A stretch of DNA of 64,000 nucleotides. It comes from Roseivirga sp. UBA6061 (lineage in GTDB: Bacteria; Bacteroidota; Bacteroidia; Cytophagales; Cyclobacteriaceae). Position 1 is the stretch's first letter; each line of letters opens with the position of its first letter. The notes under the pieces are model-generated. The model was not told where the DNA came from. It saw nothing but the letters and a program-made list of their open reading frames with translations, and ran no database searches. The position numbers and the translations under genes are program-made. Below, one piece after another: positions 44,431-53,704 of this stretch. The stretch covers positions 34,139-98,138 of the forward strand of contig DIYF01000004.1 in assembly GCA_002427745.1 (NCBI GenBank). The letters are read 5' to 3'.

Positions 44431-44460
44431 AAAAAAAAGCCTGCTGATTTTCAGCAGGCT
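44431..44460 (-). terminator. Terminator of the acc operon
   Basis: On the minus strand AGCCTGCTGA-AAA-TCAGCAGGCT then TTTTTTT, a ten-pair stem, 36 bp after the accC stop codon. Confidence 0.9.
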
Positions 44461-44495
44461 TCTACAGGTTCACCGATTGGTGGATTCCTCAGGGC

Positions 44496-45839
44496 TTAGA
44501 GCTCCGAGAAATCAAAACTCTCTAAGAAAGCTGTTGTGAACTTACCTGACTGGAAACCAGGATCGTCCATCAGCTTAATATGGAAAGGAATCGTTGTTTT
44601 AATCCCCTCAATAACGAATTCTTCCAGGGCACGCTTCATTCTTACCAGCACCTCTTCTCTGGATTGTGCGCTTACAATGAGCTTCGCAATCATAGAGTCG
44701 TAGTTGGGTGGAATGCTGTAGCCTGCATATACATGGCTGTCTACACGTACACCATGACCTCCGGGCAGGTGGAGGTTTGTAATTTTACCCGGGCTCGGAC
44801 GAAAACCATGCTTAGGGTCTTCTGCATTGATACGACACTCCATGGCATACAGCTTAGGGAAGTATTCCTTGCCGGTAACCGGTTCACCGGCAGCCACTTT
44901 AATTTGCTCCTTGATCAGGTCAAAATCAGTTACCTCCTCAGTGATCGGGTGCTCTACCTGGATACGCGTATTCATTTCCATAAAGTAGAAGTCTCCGTTT
45001 TTGTCTAACAGGAACTCTACCGTACCGGCACCTTCATAATTGATAGATTCTGCCGCCAGAATAGCAGCAGCTCCCATACGTGAGCGCAGCTCAGGGGTCA
45101 TAGCAGGAGAGGGAGTTTCCTCCACCAGCTTCTGATGTCTTCGCTGTATCGAGCAGTCTCTTTCTGAGAGGTGGCATGCATTACCACGGCTGTCACCTAC
45201 TACCTGAATTTCAACATGGCGGGGCTCTTCAATGAATTTCTCAAGGTAGAGACCGTCATTACCGAAGGCTGCGCCTGACTCCTGCTTGGCATCGTCCCAG
45301 GCTTTTTGAAAGCCGCTGTCATCGTTGACAATACGCATACCACGACCACCACCACCGGCAGTAGCTTTCAGGATAACGGGGTATTTTACTTCATTGGCCA
45401 GTTTGATACCTTGTTCCACACTGTCCAGCAGTCCGTCTGAACCGGGAATGGTAGGAACTCCCGCTTTTTTCATGGTGTCTTTGGCGGTAGCCTTGTCACC
45501 CATTTTATCGATCATATCGGCACTGGCACCGATAAACTTGATACCATACTCCTCGCATACGCGAGAGAATTCGGCATTTTCAGATAGAAAACCATAGCCG
45601 GGATGGATAGCATCCGCGTTGGTGATTTCAGCAGCCGAAATGATATGTGGTATTTTCAGGTAGGAATCAGTAGAGGGGGCAGGTCCTATACATACGGCTT
45701 CATCGGCAAAGCGAACGTGAAGGCTGTCTGCGTCTGCTTTAGAATAAACAGCGACCGTCTTGATGCCCATTTCCTTACACGTGCGGATTACACGCAGTGC
45801 AATCTCTCCCCTGTTGGCAATTAATATCTTCTTGAACAC
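44496..45839 (-). CDS. accC: Acetyl-CoA carboxylase, biotin carboxylase subunit
   Basis: Carboxylates biotin on AccB with ATP and bicarbonate, the first step of fatty-acid synthesis. 447 residues, as usual. N-terminal [22 protein letters not shown], the Gly-rich ATP loop [37 protein letters not shown] and RINAEDP. Starts with GTG; the first residues match the family exactly and no ATG is in frame upstream. It lies downstream of accB in the same operon. Confidence 0.97.
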   Translation of the reverse strand: MFKKILIANRGEIALRVIRTCKEMGIKTVAVYSKADADSLHVRFADEAVCIGPAPSTDSYLKIPHIISAAEITNADAIHPGYGFLSENAEFSRVCEEYGIKFIGASADMIDKMGDKATAKDTMKKAGVPTIPGSDGLLDSVEQGIKLANEVKYPVILKATAGGGGRGMRIVNDDSGFQKAWDDAKQESGAAFGNDGLYLEKFIEEPRHVEIQVVGDSRGNACHLSERDCSIQRRHQKLVEETPSPAMTPELRSRMGAAAILAAESINYEGAGTVEFLLDKNGDFYFMEMNTRIQVEHPITEEVTDFDLIKEQIKVAAGEPVTGKEYFPKLYAMECRINAEDPKHGFRPSPGKITNLHLPGGHGVRVDSHVYAGYSIPPNYDSMIAKLIVSAQSREEVLVRMKRALEEFVIEGIKTTIPFHIKLMDDPGFQSGKFTTAFLESFDFSEL

Positions 45840-45892
45840 AGCTTATGCGTTTAGAAATGTAAAGATAGGGGAGTGGTTGCTCCCCGAATGAT

Positions 45893-46369
45893 TTAAGCAG
45901 GATCTACCAAAAAGAGTGGCTGATCGTATTCGATAGGTGTGGCGTTCTCCACCAATACCTGCACGATGGTTCCTGAAACCTCAGACTCAATTTCATTGAA
46001 GAGTTTCATGGCTTCCACGATACATACTTTGTCACCTACGCTTATTTTATCTCCCACGCCTACAAAAGCAGGATCGTTAGGAGTAGGTGAGCGGTAGAAG
46101 GTACCGATCATAGGTGATTTGATTTCTACATAATTGTTGCTCTTTTCAGCCGCTGCAGGAGCTGCTTCTGCCGCAGGGGCCGGAGCTGGTGCAGGTGCCG
46201 CTGCAGGTGCAGGAGCTGCTGCCACGGGTGCCGGAGCGGGAGCCGCTACTACGGTACCTTCCGTATCTCTTTTTACCTGAATCTTGAACGCTTCCGTTTC
46301 AATATTGACTTCAGCCAAGCCGGACTTGGAGATGAAGTCGATCATGTTTTTGATTTCTTTTGGATTCAT
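45893..46369 (-). CDS. accB: Acetyl-CoA carboxylase, biotin carboxyl carrier protein
   Basis: 158 residues. N-terminal helical part (NPKEIKNMIDFISKSGLAEVNIETEAFKIQVKR), a long Ala/Pro linker (about 42-75), then the biotinyl domain with the modified Lys in VEAMKLFNEIE (about K122). The ligase that modifies it is birA at 24742. Upstream of accC by 53 bp and after efp by 16 bp. Confidence 0.97.
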   Translation of the reverse strand: MNPKEIKNMIDFISKSGLAEVNIETEAFKIQVKRDTEGTVVAAPAPAPVAAAPAPAAAPAPAPAPAAEAAPAAAEKSNNYVEIKSPMIGTFYRSPTPNDPAFVGVGDKISVGDKVCIVEAMKLFNEIESEVSGTIVQVLVENATPIEYDQPLFLVDPA

Positions 46370-46385
46370 AGTGGGTTGTATTAGA

Positions 46386-46949
46386 TCATTTCACACGTTC
46401 ACCGTATGAATGGGTTCTGGTATCTACTTTGATTTTGTCGTCCTGATTAATAAAAAGCGGGACCTGTATGGTGGCTCCTGTTTCCAGGGTAGCTGCTTTT
46501 GTTGCGTTAGTTGCAGTATCTCCCTTAATACCTGGTTCGGTATAAGTGATTTGCAACTCTACGTAAGGAGGAAGTTCACAAGTCAGCGGGCTTTCCGTTT
46601 CTGCATGAAACAGGATGTCTACTTCCTGCCCGTCTTTCATCAGCGTAGGGGCATTGATCAGGTCTTCCTGAATCATTACCTGCTCGTAGGTCTCACTGTT
46701 CATAAAGTGATAACCCATGTCGTCTTTATACAGAAACTGATGTGCTCTCTTTTCCACCCGGGCCGTCACAATTTTATGACCTGCTGTAAAGGTGTTGTCG
46801 ATTACCTTACCGGTTCTTACGTTTTTTAATTTGGTTCTTACAAATGCGGGACCTTTACCGGGCTTTACGTGCTGAAATTCAGTGATCATGTAAAGGCCGT
46901 GATTATATTCCAGGCAAAGGCCATTTTTGAAATCTGCGGTAGTTGCCAT
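46386..46949 (-). CDS. efp: Translation elongation factor P
   Basis: 187 residues, three beta-barrel (KOW/OB) domains. The Lys that is modified in many species is in the loop PGKGPAFVRTKL (K32-34 region). The C-terminal part contains the signature EPGIKGDTATNATKAATLETGATIQVPLFI. It rescues ribosomes stalled at polyproline, for which the Ala/Pro-rich AccB linker encoded just downstream is not a strong example. Lies in the fabH-efp-accB-accC operon. Confidence 0.96.
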   Translation of the reverse strand: MATTADFKNGLCLEYNHGLYMITEFQHVKPGKGPAFVRTKLKNVRTGKVIDNTFTAGHKIVTARVEKRAHQFLYKDDMGYHFMNSETYEQVMIQEDLINAPTLMKDGQEVDILFHAETESPLTCELPPYVELQITYTEPGIKGDTATNATKAATLETGATIQVPLFINQDDKIKVDTRTHSYGERVK

Positions 46950-46994
46950 AGGGTAGCTAAATTACAAATTATCAGTTGATTGTACCGAATTGAT

Positions 46995-47999
46995 TTACGA
47001 AGGGTCGTAAGCCCATTTGATCCAGATAGATCCCCAGGTAAAACCTCCTCCGAATGCTGCTAAAATCAGGTTGTCTCCCTTTTTGAGCTGGCTTTCGTAA
47101 TCCCAGAGACATAGTGGAATAGTACCGCTGGTTGTGTTGCCGTACTTCTGGATATTGAGCATCACTTTCTCTTCACCAACATTCATTCTTCTGGCCGTGG
47201 CATCAATAATCCGCTTGTTTGCCTGATGGGGTACCAGCCAGGCTACATCTTCTCCTGTCAGGTTATTCTGCTCCATAATCTGAGCAGATACATCTGCCAT
47301 GTTGGTAACGGCAAATTTGAAAACTGCTGAACCCGCCTGGTAGACAAAGTGCTCTCTGCGCTCGAGTGTTCCCGGGCTGGCTGGTCTGCGGCTACCGCCT
47401 GCTTTCATGTGCAAATGTTCTTCTCCCGAACCATCCGATTTGAGAATAGAGTCCATTACACCAAGTTCTTCTCCCGGCTCAGTGGGCTCCAGCATTACCG
47501 CTCCGCCACCATCTCCGAAGATGATGCAGGTGGTTCTGTCTGTATAGTCTATGATGGAAGACATTTTGTCTGCCCCCACGATCACTACCTTTTTGTACTT
47601 ACCGGTCTCTATAAACTGAGATCCGGTAGCCAGGGCATACAGAAAGCCTGAGCAGGCTGCCTGCAGGTCGTAGTTAAATGCGTTTTTGGCACCCACTGCA
47701 TTGGCGATGATATTGGCAGTGGCCGGAAAAGGCATATCAGGAGTGGTGGTGGCACAAATGAGCAGGTCTATGTCTGCCGCATCTGTATTGGTTTTTTTCA
47801 GCAGTCCCTCTACCGCATGTATACCGATCACTGAGGTTCCCTGATCTTCTCCTTTGAGTATATGTCTTGTTTTTATTCCTGTTCGGGTGGTGATCCACTC
47901 ATCGTTGGTGTCCACCATGGTTTCCAATTCTTTATTGGTAAGCACGTAGTCCGGAACATAGCCCTGGACACCGGTAATTTTCGCTCTTGTTTTGTTCAT
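46995..47999 (-). CDS. fabH: 3-oxoacyl-ACP synthase III
   Basis: Starts fatty-acid synthesis by condensing acetyl-CoA with malonyl-ACP. 334 residues from the ATG at 47999 ([17 protein letters not shown]); the longer frame start at 48065 has no homology. Cys of the catalytic triad is in [12 protein letters not shown], His in [10 protein letters not shown] and Asn in [11 protein letters not shown]. The order rpmF-fabH-efp-accB-accC is usual for this phylum; plsX, present in many proteobacteria at this place, is absent. Confidence 0.95.
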   Translation of the reverse strand: MNKTRAKITGVQGYVPDYVLTNKELETMVDTNDEWITTRTGIKTRHILKGEDQGTSVIGIHAVEGLLKKTNTDAADIDLLICATTTPDMPFPATANIIANAVGAKNAFNYDLQAACSGFLYALATGSQFIETGKYKKVVIVGADKMSSIIDYTDRTTCIIFGDGGGAVMLEPTEPGEELGVMDSILKSDGSGEEHLHMKAGGSRRPASPGTLERREHFVYQAGSAVFKFAVTNMADVSAQIMEQNNLTGEDVAWLVPHQANKRIIDATARRMNVGEEKVMLNIQKYGNTTSGTIPLCLWDYESQLKKGDNLILAAFGGGFTWGSIWIKWAYDPS

Positions 48000-48149
48000 C
48001 AAGTCCTTTTTATATAAGGAAGGGGACTGTTGAGATTGCCCTGTTCTTTGAAATAAAGCTGCCAATATAAGGCATACTGCAAGAGATTCATAATAATCTA
48101 AAAATCAGTAAAGCAGCCTTATAAAATCAGGAATGGCTATAAACAAAGA

Positions 48150-48178
48150 TTGCCCCTGAATGAGATACTCAGGAGCAA
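48150..48178 (-). terminator. Weak terminator-like hairpin between rpmF and fabH
   Basis: TTGC-C-CCTGA, 9-nt loop, TCAGG-A-GCAA; on the minus strand it is followed by TCTTTGTTTAT. This is a weak T-rich tail, so it may only reduce read-through from rpmF into fabH. Confidence 0.45.
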
Positions 48179-48204
48179 ATAATCTTAAGCCACAGGCAAT
48201 AAGC

Positions 48205-48396
48205 TTAGGCTAATACTTCTTTCTCTATAACTACTTTACCTTTGTAGTAGAGTTTGCCTTCGTGCCAGAAAGCTCTGTGAGGCATGTGCATTTCACCAGT
48301 AGTAGGGCATACCACCAATTGCTTGGCTGTACCTTTTTTATGAGTTCTTCTCTTGTCTCTCCTGGTTCTTGATATTTTCCGCTTAGGATGCGCCAT
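48205..48396 (-). CDS. rpmF: Ribosomal protein L32
   Basis: 63 residues, basic N-terminus ([22 protein letters not shown]). Only the first Cys of the usual zinc set is present ([15 protein letters not shown], with one Cys and a His), so this is a zinc-poor type of L32. Downstream of the DUF177 gene, 34 bp, the usual neighbour. Confidence 0.96.
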   Translation of the reverse strand: MAHPKRKISRTRRDKRRTHKKGTAKQLVVCPTTGEMHMPHRAFWHEGKLYYKGKVVIEKEVLA

Positions 48397-48430
48397 GATA
48401 TTATACTTTAATGATAGCTTTTGCTATGCG

Positions 48431-48964
48431 TTATTTTTTCAACTTCTTCAGTGCTTCCCACCTTGGGTCCACTTGTTCTTCCTGATCTTGCTCTTCTTCC
48501 TCTTCGGTGGCTGATGAATAGATCTCAACAAAATCTTCACCGTCCTCTTCTTCGTTCTGAAAGCGTGGATGAAGCTTTTTCATGGGGATTTCCAGACCGA
48601 CAAACTCAAAAAGCAGTGATGCTATATTGATCGTCTGACTGTCTCGCGGAATGACCATGAGCTCATCCGATAATTCCTGCGTTTCTTCTCCCAGTCGATA
48701 AATCATTTTGCAATGACTGTCGATTGGGAAGTCGAAACGGTCCAGACTCCGATCACATTCCAGTTCTATTGAACCCTGAATGTGCAAAACCATCTCAATC
48801 ATGGTTTCGGTTTTCGTCAATGAAACATCGATAGCCAGGTTGCCCTTGCTAACCAGTTCATTGTCAAATAGTTCAAAGAACTCATCCTTGATCTCAAACT
48901 GGTAGTCATGAAGACCAAGAGCCAGCTTAAAAATGTGGATGTCGTATTGTCTGAACGCTTTCAA
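48431..48964 (-). CDS. DUF177 (YceD) family protein
   Basis: 177 residues. Family features: LGLHDYQFEIKDEFFELF, LECDRSLDRFDFPID, then an acidic C-terminal part (EEDGEDFVEIYSSATEEEEEQDQEE) and a KKLKK end. In other bacteria this family is linked to rRNA and 50S assembly, and the gene is nearly always before rpmF. Start is TTG at 48964, preceded by a purine-rich AAGGAAGG. No ATG is in frame before it. Confidence 0.88.
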   Translation of the reverse strand: MKAFRQYDIHIFKLALGLHDYQFEIKDEFFELFDNELVSKGNLAIDVSLTKTETMIEMVLHIQGSIELECDRSLDRFDFPIDSHCKMIYRLGEETQELSDELMVIPRDSQTINIASLLFEFVGLEIPMKKLHPRFQNEEEDGEDFVEIYSSATEEEEEQDQEEQVDPRWEALKKLKK

Positions 48965-49042
48965 ACCTTCCTTCTCAAAATCAGGTCTGCAAAGGTAAGG
49001 AATTCTATTTGAATAGAGAAAGCTAGTTGAAAAAGAAATTCA

Positions 49043-49082
49043 GGATAAAAAAGAATCCACCTTTCTCAAAGTGGATTCTTTA
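49043..49082 (-). terminator. Terminator of the carbonic anhydrase gene
   Basis: On the minus strand AAAGAATCCAC, 10-nt loop, GTGGATTCTTT, then TTTTTTATCC. An 11-pair stem, 25 bp after the stop codon. Confidence 0.8.
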
Positions 49083-49106
49083 GGGTGCTCTGATTTTGTT
49101 GCGGTT

Positions 49107-49787
49107 TTAGCTGATGCTATCCACAGCTCCTGTCTGAGGATTGTACTCGTGGGTCAGGGTTACTTCTCCACTGGCTACATCGTAGAGGGCGCCTACAATT
49201 CTTAAAACATCAGCACTGGCAGCTCTTGCTTTAATGATCTCACTGTCGTTGATCATATTGGTAATCGTCATAGAGACATTGGTAGTGGATACCTTATTGG
49301 TAAAGACCGGATTTTCAGGGTCGTTGGGCATCTCTTTTTCTACCTCTTTTACAGCCGGTGTGATATTATCCAGCATGGGGCTGATGTTGCCCATGTCGGA
49401 AATACCGATGCAGGCACTTTTTACCGCACCACAGCCCGTATGGCCCAATACCATGATCAGTTTTGAATCAACCACTTCTGTGGCGTACTCCAGGCTACCG
49501 AGAATGTCGGTATTTACAAAGTTGCCGGCTACCCGGGCCGTGAAAATATCACCAATACTCTGGTCAAAAACGATTTCTGCAGCTGCTCTTGAATCGATGC
49601 AGCAAAGTACTGCGGCAAAGGGTGCCTGTACCTTCTGAGTAGCTTCTACCTGCTGTTTTACGTGACGGTTCAGTGCCATATTGTTTACAAAGCGCTGGTT
49701 ACCGGCCATCAGTAAATCCTGCGCCATAGCAGGAGTGATTTTTGACTGAGATTCTTTAGTCTGTGCTATTGAATTATCTGTTGTCAT
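49107..49787 (-). CDS. Beta-class carbonic anhydrase
   Basis: 226 residues. Zinc ligands Cys in CIDSRAAAE (about residue 64), His in GHTGCGAV (about 119) and Cys in the same segment (122), with Asp/Arg pair in DSRA. Interconverts CO2 and bicarbonate. The next gene upstream encodes a SulP transporter, so the two probably supply bicarbonate, for which the acetyl-CoA carboxylase nearby is one consumer. No signal peptide, so cytoplasmic. Confidence 0.93.
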   Translation of the reverse strand: MTTDNSIAQTKESQSKITPAMAQDLLMAGNQRFVNNMALNRHVKQQVEATQKVQAPFAAVLCCIDSRAAAEIVFDQSIGDIFTARVAGNFVNTDILGSLEYATEVVDSKLIMVLGHTGCGAVKSACIGISDMGNISPMLDNITPAVKEVEKEMPNDPENPVFTNKVSTTNVSMTITNMINDSEIIKARAASADVLRIVGALYDVASGEVTLTHEYNPQTGAVDSIS

Positions 49788-49984
49788 ATCTCTTATAGTT
49801 TGTAGTAGTGTCTTTTAAAAATTACAAAAATGCATTCAGGTTGCCAGTCTGGTGCTGGCGATTCCATTGAATGAATTGCTGATTTGCGTCAATCAGGAAC
49901 GGACGGGACCTCGGAATTTTTTACCTGAGACATGCTCAGTGCATGTGCAGGTATGGAAGGCCCGAACGTTCTTTACTTATTGTT

Positions 49985-51274
49985 TCAGGCGCTCTTTTTG
50001 CCGTATTTCTCATAGGCAAGAAACAGCAGGCTCACAACCAGGCCTATACCAATACCCTTTAACAGGTCGGTGAAGTAAATGGCCCCTACTGTCACTACAA
50101 ATGGTATAAAGTGATTCCAGCCTTCTTTAAACATCTGTACGAAGAGCGAAGGTTTGGCCAGCTTATAGCCTACTACGAAAAGTATTCCCGCCAGACTCGC
50201 CAGAGGAATCATGTTCAGGATATTCGGGATGAGCATGGCAGATAACAAAATCAGTATACCATGAATCAGAGAAGAGGCTTTGGTTTTACCGCCTGACTGA
50301 ATATTGGCAGAGCTTCTCACAATTACCTGGGTGACAGGCAATCCACCGATGAGTCCTGAACTAAGGTTTCCAAGTCCCTGTGCTATTAGCTCACGGTTCT
50401 TTGGAGTTACCCTTTCCTGGGGGTCTAGTTTATCAGTAGCTTCTACACAAAGCAGGGTCTCCAGACTGGCTACCAGTGCGATAATGACACCTGTAAGCCA
50501 AACATCTCCACGGTTGAGTACGCTGAAGTCCGGTAGGGTAAACTGGCCGATAAAGCCATCGAAGTCTGAAGCCACCGGGATATCTACCATATGTTCTCTG
50601 GCAAGCTCCATACTGGAACCACCCATGACTTTGGCAAGTATAATACCCATTACCACTACCACCAGAGGACCTTGTATGATTTGAAAAGCTTTGATTTTCT
50701 TCATGAAGGGTCGTTCCCATAAGATCAGTATGACCAGTGAAGTGATGGCGATTACAAGCGCTCCGGGCGTAATGTAGTCCAGCATATTGATCAGTTCGGA
50801 AAACGTATTTTCGCCATCTGCCTGCTGAAAGGAGAGTTCTCCTTCCGGATCCTTGTCATACCCGAAGGCATGAGGGATTTGCTTCATGAAAATGATGATA
50901 CCAATAGCGGCAAGCATTCCCTTGATAACGGAGGCCGGGAAGAATTTTGCGATAACACCGGCACGTGCAAGTCCCAGCACTATTTGAATTATTCCTGCAA
51001 TGACCACCGCTACGAGAAAGATCTCGAATCGACCAAAATCATTAATGGCAGCCAGTACGATGGTGGCCAGACCGGCAGCCGGGCCGCTTACCCCGAGCTG
51101 TGAGCCACTGAAAATTGTTACAATGATACCACCTACCATACCGGCTATGATACCGGAGAAAAGCGGAGCGCCTGACGCCAGGGCTATTCCCAGACAGAGT
51201 GGTACCGCTACGAGAAATACAACCAGTCCCGCTGGTGCATCCTGTTTTATGTTTTTTAATAAACCAGAGTTCAT
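49985..51274 (-). CDS. SulP family anion transporter, no STAS domain
   Basis: 429 residues with about 11 membrane segments. Signature region PAGLVVFLVAVPLCLGIALASGAPLFSGIIAGMVGGIIV and SGPAAGLATIV. The C-terminal STAS domain of most SulP proteins is missing; the frame ends right after the last helix (LAYEKYGKKSA). Linked to carbonic anhydrase, so bicarbonate (rather than sulfate) is the likely substrate, as for BicA-like and CA-linked SulP proteins. The gene is 94 bp downstream of the small protein gene. Confidence 0.9.
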   Translation of the reverse strand: MNSGLLKNIKQDAPAGLVVFLVAVPLCLGIALASGAPLFSGIIAGMVGGIIVTIFSGSQLGVSGPAAGLATIVLAAINDFGRFEIFLVAVVIAGIIQIVLGLARAGVIAKFFPASVIKGMLAAIGIIIFMKQIPHAFGYDKDPEGELSFQQADGENTFSELINMLDYITPGALVIAITSLVILILWERPFMKKIKAFQIIQGPLVVVVMGIILAKVMGGSSMELAREHMVDIPVASDFDGFIGQFTLPDFSVLNRGDVWLTGVIIALVASLETLLCVEATDKLDPQERVTPKNRELIAQGLGNLSSGLIGGLPVTQVIVRSSANIQSGGKTKASSLIHGILILLSAMLIPNILNMIPLASLAGILFVVGYKLAKPSLFVQMFKEGWNHFIPFVVTVGAIYFTDLLKGIGIGLVVSLLFLAYEKYGKKSA

Positions 51275-51367
51275 CTATATAGTATTTTAGTTATCAGCCA
51301 GATGGCTGAGTCAATCTTTGTGTTGTGAGAGAAAAGATTTCGTTAATAAGAGTTGTCGGAGAATTGT

Positions 51368-51700
51368 CTAAAAAAGCTCCGGAGGCGGGGAGAGCACCTC
51401 TTCTATTTCTTCATTAGGGCCACTTGCGAAGGTATGGCCCCGATAGATTCGCTGGGTATTTTCAGAAAGTGATATGCCTATCTCATTGAGCAGCTTATCT
51501 TCCTTTTCTTTTTCCTTTTCGTTTTTGGAGTCCTCTTCGGAGTCAGTATCGCCTTCAAAATCCACCAGCTCTGACTTATAAAGTTCGTTTACATTATGCG
51601 CCAGTGATTCAAGCACAAAACTGCTGGTGAAAAGCAGCAGAAACAGAACAGCAACGGCATTTCTGAAAATTTGTTGGTATGATATGTTCTGGCTTTTCAA
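51368..51700 (-). CDS. Small charged protein with one membrane segment
   Basis: 110 residues. A hydrophobic N-terminal segment (about 11-30, NAVAVLFLLLFTSSFVLESLAH) could be a signal or anchor. Then a highly charged stretch (SEEDSKNEKEKEKEDKL) and a C-terminus with GHTFASGPNEEIEEVLSPPPELF. Starts with TTG; no ATG is in frame. No family recognised. It lies just upstream of the SulP gene on the same strand, so may help the transporter or be its regulator. Confidence 0.6.
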   Translation of the reverse strand: MKSQNISYQQIFRNAVAVLFLLLFTSSFVLESLAHNVNELYKSELVDFEGDTDSEEDSKNEKEKEKEDKLLNEIGISLSENTQRIYRGHTFASGPNEEIEEVLSPPPELF

Positions 51701-51799
51701 GTAGCTGATTAAATCTTTTTAACTAACGTTACCGACCGAACGGAGTTCTACGTATCGACAACTTAATAATTTATTCGTCCGAATGGTGCATAAAACCCG

Positions 51800-52828
51800 T
51801 TAAATGTTGTTTGAGTTCCTTTCTCTGATGACATCTATCGCCATGAATATGGAATATCGCATGCTGGACTCATTCGCCACACCTTTTCCGGCTATATTAA
51901 AAGCTGTGCCATGATCCGGAGATGTTCTCACTACTGAAAGCCCGGCAGTGAAGTTTACTCCTTCTTCAAAGGCGAGCGCTTTGAAAGGAACCAGCCCCTG
52001 GTCGTGATACATGGCCAGAATACCATCAAATTTGCTGTGACTGTTGTTTCCGAAGAATCCATCGGCAGGATAGGGGCCAAATACAAGGTGACCTTTTTCC
52101 TTAAATTCCGTGATGACCGGACTCAGTTTCTCTTTTTCCTCACTTCCCAGCAGGCCATCTTCTCCTGCATGGGGGTTAAGTCCCAGCACGGCCATTTTGG
52201 GTTTCTGCTTGCCGAAGTCTCCTTTCAGAGAGTTTAACATAAGCTGAATCTTGCTTCTTAACAGTTCAGGCGTCAGAGCTTCTCCGACCTTCATCAGCGG
52301 AATATGCCCAGTGGCTACTCCAATCTTAAGACGTTCACTACAGAGAAACATCAGACTGTCTTTGGCCTCAAAGGTCTCAGTGAAAAACTCCGTATGTCCG
52401 GGAAAGCTGAATTCACTGCTTTGAATATTGTGCTTGCTGATGGGGGCCGTAACAATACCCTGTATGAAGCCACTTTTCAGGTCTTCTACCGCTTTTTGGA
52501 TAGCCAAAAGCGCACATTTACCTCCGCTTTGGTTTTCTTCTCCCGGTTTTACCTCAACATGTTCATCCCAACAGTTAATCACATTGGCCTTGCGCTGATT
52601 AAGATGATCTCCGGACTTGTACTGGTAAAATGAGAAGTCTTCAATTTCCAGTAAGCGCTTGTAATGAGAGAGTACTTTTCCATGACCGTAAACCACAATG
52701 TTGGCATACTGATAAAGCTTTTGATCCAGCAAACACTTGATAATCACCTCCGGACCTATGCCATTGATGTCACCTATGGTAATGCCCAAAGTAGGCTTGT
52801 ACTTCTTGTTTTGCTTTTTTTCCTGCAT
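51800..52828 (-). CDS. pdxA: 4-hydroxythreonine-4-phosphate dehydrogenase
   Basis: 342 residues. Acts in the DXP-dependent pyridoxal-phosphate pathway. Signature parts are LGITIGDINGIGPEVI at the start, PISKHNIQSSEFSFPGHTEFF, LNPHAGEDGLLG, AMYHDQGLVPFKAL and FTAGLSVVRTSPDHGTAFNIAG. The His and Asp metal ligands are all visible. Divergent from rsmA (96 bp between). In related genomes pdxA is near DUF177-rpmF; here the CA/SulP block lies between. Confidence 0.95.
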   Translation of the reverse strand: MQEKKQNKKYKPTLGITIGDINGIGPEVIIKCLLDQKLYQYANIVVYGHGKVLSHYKRLLEIEDFSFYQYKSGDHLNQRKANVINCWDEHVEVKPGEENQSGGKCALLAIQKAVEDLKSGFIQGIVTAPISKHNIQSSEFSFPGHTEFFTETFEAKDSLMFLCSERLKIGVATGHIPLMKVGEALTPELLRSKIQLMLNSLKGDFGKQKPKMAVLGLNPHAGEDGLLGSEEKEKLSPVITEFKEKGHLVFGPYPADGFFGNNSHSKFDGILAMYHDQGLVPFKALAFEEGVNFTAGLSVVRTSPDHGTAFNIAGKGVANESSMRYSIFMAIDVIRERNSNNI

Positions 52829-52924
52829 AATCTGTCTGAACTCTATTCTCCGGAGGGCTTCACCTCTGCTTTAAATCTCTCTGATTTGTGCGCAAATTAG
52901 TGTTATTTTCAATAAGTTGCCCGC

Positions 52925-53704
52925 ATGTCATACGTCAGGCCCAAGAAACATTTAGGACAGCATTTTCTTACCGATCTTTCCATTGCAGAACGCATTGCAG
53001 CGTCTTTGTCAGGGCATGGGGATTATAAGCAGGTATTGGAGATAGGTCCGGGTACAGGAGTATTGACACAGTTTCTGCTGAAAGAGGAATGGAATACACA
53101 CCTGATAGATATTGATGGTGAATCTATTGATTACCTGCATGAGCATTTTCCGGAGCTTGGAGAACGTATTTTCGAAGGCGATTTCCTGAAGGATTCCATA
53201 GAGAGCAAAATGAGTCCTCCTTTCGCTATCATTGGTAATTTCCCTTATAACATCTCCTCACAGATCTTTTTCAGAGTGCTGGATCTGCGTAATGAAGTAC
53301 CTGAGGTAGTGTGCATGATTCAGAAAGAGGTGGCCGATCGTCTGGTCTCTCCTCCGGGGAATAAAAGTTATGGGATTTTGAGTGTCCTCCTGCAGGCCTA
53401 TTATGATCTTGAGTATCTCTTTACGGTTGGCCCGAAAGTGTTCAACCCTCCTCCTAAAGTAAACTCTGCTGTGATCCGCCTGAAAAGGAATGACAGGGCA
53501 GCCCTGGATTGCGATGAAAAGCTCTTCAGGAGGGTGGTGAAGGCCGGGTTTCAAATGCGTAGGAAAACGTTGCGCAATGCATTAAAACCGATAAATTTGC
53601 CGGAACAAATGAGGGAAGCTGCCATACTGGACAGAAGGGCAGAGACACTCTCAGTTGAGGACTATATTGCGCTAACTAATCAAATCACCTCGTGTCAGAG
53701 CTAA
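52925..53704 (+). CDS. rsmA: 16S rRNA dimethyladenosine transferase
   Basis: 259 residues. Dimethylates two adjacent adenines near the 3' end of 16S rRNA. Starts MSYVRPKKHLGQHFLTD; SAM site EIGPGTGVLT, and the catalytic NFPYNISSQI (NxPY with Phe). C-terminal helical domain with QMRRKTLRNALK. The mgtE GTG start overlaps its end by 13 bp. Confidence 0.96.
   Translation: MSYVRPKKHLGQHFLTDLSIAERIAASLSGHGDYKQVLEIGPGTGVLTQFLLKEEWNTHLIDIDGESIDYLHEHFPELGERIFEGDFLKDSIESKMSPPFAIIGNFPYNISSQIFFRVLDLRNEVPEVVCMIQKEVADRLVSPPGNKSYGILSVLLQAYYDLEYLFTVGPKVFNPPPKVNSAVIRLKRNDRAALDCDEKLFRRVVKAGFQMRRKTLRNALKPINLPEQMREAAILDRRAETLSVEDYIALTNQITSCQS

Noticed and set aside
46195..46265. Repeated GCAGGTGCAG/GCCGGAG units that look like a tandem DNA repeat
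   Set aside because: They encode the Ala/Pro linker of AccB and are explained by protein low complexity.
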